The notes beneath the pieces are model-generated. The model did not search any database, had not been told where the DNA came from, and worked only from the letters and a program-made list of their open reading frames with translations. DNA of 9,348 bases, from NCBI GenBank assembly GCA_964558455.1, contig CAZLEE010000176.1:1-9348 (forward strand), given 5' to 3'. The translations under genes and the position numbers were made by a program. This DNA is from DASRLE01 sp964558455. GTDB taxonomy: Bacteria; Verrucomicrobiota; Verrucomicrobiia; Limisphaerales; Palsa-1400. This document shows positions 1-5,688 of the stretch, piece by piece. Numbering within the stretch: position 1 is the first letter of the stretch; every line of letters begins with the position of its first letter.

Positions 1-625
1 CGATTTCCAGCACCGAGATGTCGAATGTGCCACCGCCGAGGTCATAAACCGCAATGGTCTCGTCTTTCTTCTTGTCCAATCCATAAGCCAGCGAGGCGGC
101 GGTGGGTTCGTTGATGATGCGGAGCACTTCGAGGCCTGCGATGCGACCGGCGTCCTTCGTTGCCTGGCGCTGCGAGTCATTGAAATAAGCCGGGGTTGTG
201 ATGACCGCCTGGGTGATTTTTTCGCCCAGCCGCGCCTCGGCATCCGCTTTGAGCTTGGCGAGAATCATGGCTGAGATTTCCGGCGGGCTGAATTGCTTGG
301 GTTTGCCGTCCACTTCCACCTCGACGGCCGCGTCTCCGTTGGCGGCCCGCACCACTTTGTATGGGACGCGTTTGATTTCTTCCTGCACTTCGTCAAACTT
401 TCGCCCCATGAACCGCTTGATCGAATAAATCGTGTTGCGGGAGTTGGTGACAGCCTGCCGTTTGGCGGCCTCGCCCACAAGGCGGTCGCCTGTTTTGGTG
501 AAAGCAACCACGGAAGGCGTCGTGCGTTTGCCTTCGGAGTTCTCGAGCACCACAGGCTCGCCGCCTTCAATGACCGCCATGCAGGAGTTTGTTGTCCCTA
601 AGTCAATGCCAAGTACTTTAGCCAT
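1..625 (-). CDS. dnaK: Molecular chaperone DnaK (Hsp70), N-terminal part
   Basis: ATP-dependent cytoplasmic chaperone that binds exposed hydrophobic segments and works with DnaJ and GrpE. The 208 visible residues cover about half of the nucleotide-binding domain; the rest, including the substrate-binding domain, lies beyond the left edge. The protein starts MAKVLGIDLGTTNSC, carrying the phosphate-1 motif (residues 6-14). NEPTAAS follows at about 172-178 and the phosphate-2 motif DLGGGTFD at 195-202. The ATG at 623-625 is chosen because it gives the canonical DnaK N-terminus. No Shine-Dalgarno precedes it; the 25 bp upstream are AT-rich (ATTAATTTAATGATTAT), which may keep the start unstructured. 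No CIRCE operator and no convincing sigma-32 promoter was found, so heat-shock control cannot be shown here. grpE and dnaJ are not in the window. The identification is essentially certain. Confidence 0.97.
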   Translation of the reverse strand, partial: MAKVLGIDLGTTNSCMAVIEGGEPVVLENSEGKRTTPSVVAFTKTGDRLVGEAAKRQAVTNSRNTIYSIKRFMGRKFDEVQEEIKRVPYKVVRAANGDAAVEVEVDGKPKQFSPPEISAMILAKLKADAEARLGEKITQAVITTPAYFNDSQRQATKDAGRIAGLEVLRIINEPTAASLAYGLDKKKDETIAVYDLGGGTFDISVLEI

Positions 626-872
626 ATAATCATTAAATTAATATTGTGTTTCTTGAGTCTGTTGTCGCTGACCGACTTTTTCAGTGATCCAAGTTTACGC
701 GCTGGAGTCGCCTCATGGCTATGGGGTGTTGACCGTATGCCTATGGTCGTTGGTTAAAACCATTCGCACGGCGCCAGATCGTGGCACGCCTTGGGCAGGT
801 TGGATGGGGCGCAAGTCCAGGCGGCGCGAGGGCAGTTGAAGGGCTGCGATCCGGTTGACTAACACGCCGGGT
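626..872. other. Intergenic region upstream of dnaK
   Basis: This 247-bp gap holds the dnaK leader and the 3' flank of the hydrolase gene, both read leftward. No plausible ORF, tRNA or clear terminator is visible. The part nearest dnaK (about 626-650) is strongly AT-rich and should contain the dnaK promoter. The best match there is a weak GCGACA/CAATAT pair with a 16-bp spacer on the minus strand, too poor to call. The part nearest the hydrolase is GC-rich with only short imperfect inverted repeats. Confidence 0.6.
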
Positions 873-2801
873 TTATTTGTTCTCCCACTCCAATTTCACT
901 TGCGCGGCGGGCGATGCCGACACCGCGCGCAGAAAATCCCACCCATTGCTGCTGGCGGGAAGCAGCCGCACCGGGCAATATTCCGCCGCCATCGCCATCG
1001 CCTCCGGAATATCCATAACCCGCAACACGTTCAGGTAATCCGGCCCTTCGCGATGGCTGGACGGAATCTGACGCAATTCCAAACCCGCCACGTTGGTTTC
1101 AAATAGCGACGCATACAGCGCGTCCACCCCCAGGTCGCCTTTGGCTTCAATCACCACCGGTGTCTTCCCCAGCGCCTCCAGCGCCCGCCGGATATCCCAC
1201 ACCCGCATGCTGTCAAGAGTTTGACCGATCAGCATGTAACGCCGGCGCTGCCCCTTATTCCTCTCATCGCCCCGTGGATAAAACACCGCGCTGTTGGTGT
1301 TCTGAACACTGACTGGCGGAGGAACCCCAGGCTCTTCCAGGCGCAAGGTCACGCGCCCTCCTGGCGAAATCCCCCGCGGCTGCGTTTGATAGAGTTTCAA
1401 CCTTACGCCCGGCTGGCTTTCCAGATCGAACTCTGAAATCGAACCTGCTCCCGTGTTTTTTGACTGGACGAGCCTGAGCCGCGCCGCTTCCGCATGGGCC
1501 GGCCATCCCGCGAAACATTTGCTTCTCAACTGCTCCATCCATTTCGCCCGCATTTGCTCCCATTCCGCCGCTGTGCGGGGAATCGCCGGCGTTGGCGCCG
1601 TCGGCACAAAGCTTTGCTCAATGCTTGTATTGACTTGGTCCGCCGGCAAACTGCCGAACACCCGCAGTTCCTGCGGCGCGAACATCTTCACCGCCGCCGT
1701 TTGGATCGCCGGGTCTTCGTGTTTCAGATGAATATTGAACCAGCGCAGTACCGGCACTTGCAGGTCTGGGATGTCCCGATGCGGTCCCGGCGCGATGACC
1801 AGCCCGAAATTCGTTCCCGCGCCATAGAGGTCATAGACCCGCTTGATTACATCATGCGTCCGCAGCACGCCGTCCAGCGGGAAATACTCGTCCGCGTCGG
1901 TGTTGCCCAGCAGCAGGGGCCGCGGCGCGCACAAGGCCGCCAGCAATGGGTAATCCCACCGGTAGGTGTTCACCAGAAACATGCAGTCGCAATGCCGGTC
2001 AACCGTTCCGCCCTCGTAACTTTCCAAATCGGCCATTCCCGCCACGGGCGCGATCACTTTCACCCGCTCATCCAGCGCCGCCAAAAACCAACTGTAAGCG
2101 CCCCCGCCCGAACGCCCGGTCACTCCCAGCCGCTCCGGGTCAACCTCCGGCCGCCCCGCCAGATAATCCAGCGCCCGCATCGCGTTCCACGTTTCCACCC
2201 CCGCCGGCGTATAACCGCGCGTGTTCCACCACCACATCCCCAGGCTGTGGGTCCCCTTGTGCCGCCCTTGAATCTCCCCCTGTTCCAGCGTGTCGATGAC
2301 CAGGCAAACGTAGCCATTCCGCGCCAGCCAAATGCCGTGTTGTTGATAGGCCGTTTTGTTCCCGCAACTGATTCCGTTCGTCACCACCGCCGAATGCCCG
2401 CACAGATAAAGAATCGCCGGCGCCCGCCCCCTCCCTGGTTTCGGCAGGTAAAGGTTTCCCGTGACGTAAAGCCGCGGCATTGATTGAAACGCCACCTTCT
2501 CAACCGTGAAATCCTCCCGTTCGATTTTCCCGGTGATGATCGGCTTCAGATCTGTCCGTTGGGGCAGGGGATCAAGCCCCAGCATCTCCGCCGCCTCCCG
2601 CCGCAGCTCTGGACGCCGCGCCTGCCATTCAGCCAGCGAACGAAAATCACCCCGGCACGCCGCCGCGATTTCCGCGACCTCGTTGCTGAAATAACTCTCC
2701 ATTCCAGCTCCGGCCAGCCCCGGCGTCAGCGCCAACATCATCATCAGCCCAAAAACCAATCGCGCGATCATTTCTCCCAAGCACAACAGGCCGCCCCCCA
2801 T
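873..2801 (-). CDS. Secreted alpha/beta-hydrolase (acetylxylan-esterase-like), two-domain
   Basis: Probable exported carbohydrate esterase or peptidase-like hydrolase; the substrate cannot be told from sequence. The 642-residue frame has a hydrophobic segment at 12-31 ending GLAGAG, read as a signal peptide. The ATG at 2769-2771 (residue 11) gives a more typical signal peptide and a GGAG just before it, though only 2 nt away; the true start may be there (632 residues). The first domain (about 85-365) has the nucleophile elbow GRSGGG with Ser231, a likely acid in the NTDADEY segment (Asp302 or Asp304), and His341 in APGPHRD: a complete-looking triad. LCGH at 133-136 probably lies near the oxyanion hole. 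The second half (about 450-642) resembles a shrunken hydrolase fold without an obvious nucleophile. Similar large secreted hydrolases are abundant in Verrucomicrobia and Planctomycetes, where they are often named acetylxylan esterase. It is transcribed alone or with the upstream small membrane gene. Confidence 0.85.
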   Translation of the reverse strand: MGGGLLCLGEMIARLVFGLMMMLALTPGLAGAGMESYFSNEVAEIAAACRGDFRSLAEWQARRPELRREAAEMLGLDPLPQRTDLKPIITGKIEREDFTVEKVAFQSMPRLYVTGNLYLPKPGRGRAPAILYLCGHSAVVTNGISCGNKTAYQQHGIWLARNGYVCLVIDTLEQGEIQGRHKGTHSLGMWWWNTRGYTPAGVETWNAMRALDYLAGRPEVDPERLGVTGRSGGGAYSWFLAALDERVKVIAPVAGMADLESYEGGTVDRHCDCMFLVNTYRWDYPLLAALCAPRPLLLGNTDADEYFPLDGVLRTHDVIKRVYDLYGAGTNFGLVIAPGPHRDIPDLQVPVLRWFNIHLKHEDPAIQTAAVKMFAPQELRVFGSLPADQVNTSIEQSFVPTAPTPAIPRTAAEWEQMRAKWMEQLRSKCFAGWPAHAEAARLRLVQSKNTGAGSISEFDLESQPGVRLKLYQTQPRGISPGGRVTLRLEEPGVPPPVSVQNTNSAVFYPRGDERNKGQRRRYMLIGQTLDSMRVWDIRRALEALGKTPVVIEAKGDLGVDALYASLFETNVAGLELRQIPSSHREGPDYLNVLRVMDIPEAMAMAAEYCPVRLLPASSNGWDFLRAVSASPAAQVKLEWENK

Positions 2802-2830
2802 CCGTCAAGAAAAGTAATCGCCTCCCGGCA

Positions 2831-2844
2831 GTCGTCGCGACGAC
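2831..2844. promoter_or_regulatory. Perfect 14-bp palindrome upstream of the hydrolase
   Basis: GTCGTCGCGACGAC reads the same on both strands and lies 30-43 bp upstream of the annotated hydrolase start. Its position fits a dimeric regulator's operator, but it could be chance in GC-rich DNA. No known operator was matched. A TTGACG on the minus strand at 2803-2808 lies between it and the gene, with a poor -10 (TGTGCT) 17 bp on. Confidence 0.25.
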
Positions 2845-2889
2845 ATCAACGCATACAGAATGGCCATAGCTCGGCGAAAAAAGAAAAAA

Positions 2890-3201
2890 TCAAGAAACAG
2901 CAGCCATCGGCGCGATAAAAAGGGCAATAAGAAATGCGATGCCTGCGAACCAAAGATTCTCGGCTGCAAGCTCCCGCCGACGGGTCGCAAACAAAATCGC
3001 CGCAGCAAAAATAAAAATCAAAGTACAAAGCCAGTAACCTAATAAAACTACTACTGCCGCCCCCGCAAATGCACCCTTGGTTTTATGTGCTTCCGGGGCG
3101 AATGAGCAGGCATAAAGGCAAAATGGCGCAATCACCAAATATGCGCGAAACGGAAAAAGTAACCAACCGCTCCAATGCCTGTATGTCGGTAAAATGCGCA
3201 T
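2890..3201 (-). CDS. Small membrane protein, three predicted helices
   Basis: I do not recognise the family. From the ATG at 3199-3201 the product is 103 residues. It has three hydrophobic stretches: about 12-34 (from WLLFPFRAYL), about 46-68 (including GAAVVVLLGYWL) and about 82-101 (LWFAGIAFLIALF), with RRRE between the last two. This pattern of long hydrophobic runs broken by charged turns is unlikely in a chance frame. The frame is open further upstream to 3300, but that extension would be arginine-rich, untypical, and would run through the attC-like inverted repeat, so the internal start is preferred. No Shine-Dalgarno is evident. The start lies 14 bp after a GTTAGGC heptamer, as in integron cassette genes. 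A T-rich run follows directly after the stop. It may instead be a fragment of a larger membrane protein. Confidence 0.5.
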   Translation of the reverse strand: MRILPTYRHWSGWLLFPFRAYLVIAPFCLYACSFAPEAHKTKGAFAGAAVVVLLGYWLCTLIFIFAAAILFATRRRELAAENLWFAGIAFLIALFIAPMAAVS

Positions 3202-3215
3202 AAACGCTCGATGTG

Positions 3216-3301
3216 GCCTAACGTAGAAAGCTGAGCCACCGCCGGCTCGCGACAGCGGAACTGCCCGCGCCAACGGCGGTCGCCTCCGGCGACTTGGCAA
3301 T
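3216..3301 (-). repeat. attC-like site (integron cassette recombination site), degenerate
   Basis: Read leftward, this segment starts just after the ene-reductase stop and ends in GTTAGGC (3216-3222), the classic R' core, preceded by GTGGCTCAGCTT, which resembles an L' box. The far arm contains CCAAGTCGCCGGAG, close in style to the R''/L'' side of environmental attC sites, but the expected R'' core (RYYYAAC) is not conserved. Between them is a long imperfect hairpin: outer arms at 3238-3244 and 3274-3280 pair perfectly over 7 bp (ACCGCCG/CGGCGGT), and inner arms at 3248-3255 and 3261-3269 pair with one mismatch and a bulge. A length of about 86 bp is within the attC range. It could also act as a terminator for the ene-reductase, but it has no T-tract. 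No integrase is visible. Confidence 0.42.
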
Positions 3302-3306
3302 CGAAC

Positions 3307-4400
3307 TCATACTGTCTTTCCGAGCATGGGGTAATCCGTGTAGCCGTGATCGTCGCCGCTGTAAAGGGTTCGCGTATCCACGGGATTAAAGGGGGCGTCG
3401 AGCCGGAGTCGCTCGACGAGATCAGGATTGGAAATAAATGGCCGGCCGAACACGATGGCATCGGCTCGGCCAGCAACCAGAGCTGCCTCCCCGGTTGCCT
3501 TTGTAAAACCGCCTACCGCCAATAGCGTGCCGGTGAACACCGGGCGCAGAAGATCAATGGGGTTGAACATTGGCGCGGTTCCGCGAGCGTAACCGCTGTC
3601 ATAGCCCACATGTAGGTAGGCGAGTCCCAACGGACTTAACGCTCTGGCAAGATGGGTATATGTCCCGGCGGGGTCGTCATCGAACGTATCGTTGACGGTG
3701 AAACCGGGTGCGATTTTGATGCCGACCCGGTCCGCACCTCGCACGCGACAGAGTGCTTCGATCACTTCGAGCGTAAAGCGGGTTCGCCCTCCAATGAACC
3801 TCCGTATGCGTCGGTGCGACGGTTCGAGCCGGCAACTTGGAACTGATTCGGGAGATAACCGGTCGCCGCATGTAGCTCCACACCGTCAAAACCTGCCGTG
3901 AGCGACAACTCCGCTGCCCGGCGATACTCCTCAACCACCGCCGAGATTTCTCCGGTATCCAACGCGCGCGGTGTCTCAAACGGCACTTTCCCGTCTAACG
4001 TGTGGATTTCCCCGGAGATGGCGATGGCAGAGGGTGCCACCGGCAGAGCGCGGTTTGGCAGCAGTGACGAGTGGGATACCCGCCCTGCATGCATAAGTTG
4101 GACAAAGATGCGCCCGCCGGCAGCATGAACGGCCTCGGTTACAGTCCGCCAACCGGCTGCCTGTTCCTCCGTATGCAGGCCGGGTGGATAGGTATAACCT
4201 CGCCCCATTGGAGAAGGATGTGTCCCATCGGTAATAATAAGGCCCGCCGACGCCCGTTGCGCGAAATAACGGGCCATTCGCTCGGTGGGGACGCAGTTCT
4301 CATCGGCCCGGATGCGCGTCATCGGGGACATGACGATTCGGTTGGGGAGTTTCAGTGCGCCAAGTTTGAGTGGCGTGAATAGTGTTGGTTTATCTGGCAT
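3307..4400 (-). pseudogene. Old Yellow Enzyme family ene-reductase (NADH:flavin oxidoreductase), frameshifted
   Basis: FMN-dependent TIM-barrel enzyme of the NemA/OYE type, which uses NAD(P)H to reduce activated C=C bonds or nitro compounds. The N-terminal frame (3762-4400, 212 residues) has SPMTR with Thr28, QLMHAGR with the FMN-contacting Gln101, and the substrate motif HAATGYLPNQF (His177, Thr180, Tyr182). It ends in GGSLEGEPALRSK and a stop. The C-terminal frame (3307-3765) continues with the barrel and phosphate-binding part, including AVGGFT and DAIVFGRPFISNP. Shifting frame at 3787-3789, where one base seems lost from a C run (G on the coding strand), gives GRTRFTLEVIEAL, the expected family sequence. 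The joined product is about 364 residues, the usual length. The start has a good Shine-Dalgarno (AGGA, 6-nt spacing), unlike neighbouring genes. A sequencing error in the short homopolymer is an alternative to a true mutation. Confidence 0.88.
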
Positions 4401-4420
4401 ATCCTGTCCTGTCTAAAGTC

Positions 4421-4427
4421 GCCTAAC
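4421..4427 (-). other. GTTAGGC core upstream of the ene-reductase (possible attC end)
   Basis: On the minus strand this reads GCTTAACAGTTAGGC, resembling the end of an attC site (an L'-like GCTTAAC then the R' core) with a shortened spacer. It lies 20 bp before the ene-reductase ATG, as in cassette genes. I found no matching R''/L'' half upstream in 4428-4560, so only half a site can be claimed. Confidence 0.25.
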
Positions 4428-4589
4428 TGTTAAGCAGTCATTCGTCATGCCCGGGTCTTCCAAGTGCCTTTTCCTGTGGACACACCATTCGTTTTTTGCA
4501 ATGTCCAAACTCCTAAAAGGTCACCCATGACATGGGCTGTTTTCTTTCTCATTTATTTTCCACCGCATGGGCGCGCATCCAACTGAAAT

Positions 4590-4606
4590 GAACCATGCTA
4601 TGGTTC
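4590..4606. other. Perfect hairpin, 7-bp arms with 3-nt loop
   Basis: GAACCAT-GCT-ATGGTTC is a perfect inverted repeat. On the plus strand it is followed after 5 nt by a T-rich run (GTTTTCCTTTTT), giving a weak terminator-like look, but no plus-strand gene ends here. A shorter inverted repeat, CCCATG-A-CATGGG, lies at 4524-4536 and is also followed by T-rich sequence. Confidence 0.3.
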
Positions 4607-4705
4607 GCCCCGTTTTCCTTTTTGCTAAGAACGTGTCGAGCAGCGCGTGCGCCGGGTTGAGTGTGGCGATGCAGTTGCGGAATATCAGGGTTCTGAGTCG
4701 GCACA

Positions 4706-4894
4706 TCATAAGGAGGCACCGCTTGCGGTGCTGGAGCATCTACCAAGAAAATGATAGGCGAAGGAGTTGGACGGCGAGGAGGCAACCGAACCCAGCCGGT
4801 TCAAATAATCATATTGTTTCGCGGTGGTCATGCGCGTTGTGCCGTTCTGCTGAAAATCAATCTGCCCCGCTCGCAACGAATTGACAAGCCCCCG
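4706..4894 (-). pseudogene. YD-repeat (RHS-type) protein fragment
   Basis: The minus-strand frame ending at the TGA at 4706-4708 reads, within its upstream part, GLVNSLRAGQIDFQQNGTT, then TTAKQYDYLNRLGSVASSP, then SNSFAYHF. The K-x-YDYLNRL core followed by a Ser-rich turn and an xFAY strand is the hallmark of YD repeats of RHS/teneurin-like surface or toxin-delivery proteins; in intact members it usually continues as Y-x-NANQR. Here the match stops after SFAYHF and the frame ends about 14 codons later. The frame is open upstream only to about 4945 and has no sign of the many further repeats expected. It is read as a decayed leftover of a long RHS-type gene, not a functional gene. The call rests on motif recognition alone. 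Confidence 0.55.
4716..4731. repeat. Perfect hairpin, 7-bp arms with 2-nt loop
   Basis: GCACCGC-TT-GCGGTGC is a perfect inverted repeat near the point where YD-repeat similarity ends. Short GC-rich palindromes of this kind are often dispersed repeats, and it may mark the breakpoint that truncated the RHS-type gene. Only one copy is seen in this window. Confidence 0.3.
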
Positions 4895-4907
4895 GCGTAA
4901 TTTTGAT
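4881..4907 (+). promoter_or_regulatory. Possible sigma-70-type promoter for dedA-alaS
   Basis: A perfect -35 hexamer TTGACA (4881-4886) is followed after 15 bp by TTTGAT (4902-4907), a 4-of-6 match to the -10 consensus. It is about 105 bp upstream of the dedA start, reads in the right direction, and lies at the upstream edge of the YD-repeat remnant. The short spacer and weak -10 keep confidence low. Confidence 0.3.
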
Positions 4908-5011
4908 TCCTTTTTTCCCGTTTGTTTTTCCCGTTTTTCGCGGTTTCAATCCCCCGTCTTTGTTTCCAATTTCAGCTTTCACGTTGCCTTTTCCCCGCTA
5001 TTATCCCCGCG

Positions 5012-5656
5012 ATGAAAGAATCCATCATGCACTTGGTCTCCTGGTATCAGGACACGCTGGCTTCGGGCGGGTATCCGCTGGTTGCCTTGCTCATGGCCAT
5101 GGAAAGCTCGATTTTGCCCGTTCCCAGCGAATTCGTCATCCCGTTCGCGGCCCAGCGCGCGCATCAGACCGGCGGCCTCAATCTGTGGGGGATCGTGCTG
5201 GCGGGCACGATTGGATCGTGGGTGGGCGCGACCATCATGTATTGGGTCGCGCGCTGGGCGGGGCGGCCTCTCGTGACGCGTTACGGCGGCTACTTTAGGG
5301 TGACGGAAGCCAAATTGCGGTTGGTGGAAAATTGGGCGTCGCGTTTTGGTTCCTTTGGGGTTTTTGCGGCCCGGATGCTTCCGGTGGTGCGCCATCTCAT
5401 TGGCATCCCCGCCGGCATCGTGAAAATGGATTTCCGATGGTACTCGTTTTCAACCCTGCTCGGTTCGGCCATCTGGTGTTCCGTCCTGGTCTGGGTGGGC
5501 GTCAAGGCGGGGGACGACCTTAAGTTGCTCAAGGGCGACATGCGGGAAATCACCCTCTGGCTGGCGGGGGCGCTCACGGTGCTGGGCTTCCTCTATTATT
5601 TCCTCGTGCATCGCTACATGACGACGCCCGCCACCTCGTCCGCGAAAGAACTTTGA
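5012..5656 (+). CDS. DedA family membrane protein
   Basis: Integral inner-membrane protein of the DedA/SNARE-associated (VTT) family. Characterised members support membrane homeostasis, and some translocate undecaprenyl phosphate, the lipid carrier for cell-wall synthesis. From the ATG at 5012 it is 214 residues, normal for the family. It has the acidic signature ESSILPVPSE (Glu31, Glu40) in the first re-entrant region and the basic signature RMLPVVRHLIGIPAG (Arg121, Arg127). Hydrophobic segments lie at about 20-46, 56-80, 115-136, 150-172 and 184-207. The frame extends upstream to a TTG at 4922, but that adds 30 untypical residues translated from pyrimidine-rich DNA, so the ATG is preferred; Met6 (5027) is another option. 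No clear Shine-Dalgarno is present. alaS begins 32 bp downstream on the same strand, suggesting co-transcription. The spacing of the acidic residues (nine apart, P-x-PSE type) differs from E. coli YqjA/YghB. Confidence 0.93.
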   Translation: MKESIMHLVSWYQDTLASGGYPLVALLMAMESSILPVPSEFVIPFAAQRAHQTGGLNLWGIVLAGTIGSWVGATIMYWVARWAGRPLVTRYGGYFRVTEAKLRLVENWASRFGSFGVFAARMLPVVRHLIGIPAGIVKMDFRWYSFSTLLGSAIWCSVLVWVGVKAGDDLKLLKGDMREITLWLAGALTVLGFLYYFLVHRYMTTPATSSAKEL

Positions 5657-5688
5657 ACTTTCCTTCCCAACCCTTAAACTGCCCTGAA

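Larger units (their letters stand above)
4401..5011. other. Region without an intact gene between divergent ene-reductase and dedA
   Basis: These 611 bp separate leftward and rightward genes. Listed separately are a GTTAGGC core, two hairpins, a YD-repeat remnant and a -35-like hexamer. Several open frames of 70-105 codons exist on both strands (for example 4567-4884 plus and 4549-4785 minus), but their products are low-complexity, lack recognisable motifs and overlap one another, so they are not called. The last 100 bp before dedA are pyrimidine-rich (repeats of TTTTTCCCG), unlike coding sequence. Confidence 0.6.

Noticed and set aside
719..728. CCCCATAG on the minus strand resembling a sigma-32 -10 element upstream of dnaK
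   Set aside because: No CTTGAA-like -35 lies at the right distance, and it is about 100 bp from the start codon.
1494..2483. Plus-strand open frame of 329 codons antisense to the hydrolase
   Set aside because: It is rich in Arg, Pro and His without motifs, the usual product of the complementary frame of a GC-rich gene, and overlaps a clearly real coding region.
3283..3297. GTCGCC-GGA-GGCGAC hairpin as a rho-independent terminator of the ene-reductase
   Set aside because: It has no T-tract on either side; it is better explained as part of the attC-like inverted repeat.
4549..4785. Minus-strand proline-rich open frame of 78 codons
   Set aside because: It lies in a different frame from the YD-repeat match, has no recognisable domain, and is probably out-of-frame remnant sequence.
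4567..4884. Plus-strand open frame of 105 codons in the gap before dedA
   Set aside because: No motif, no ribosome binding site, mixed composition, and it runs antisense through the YD-repeat remnant.
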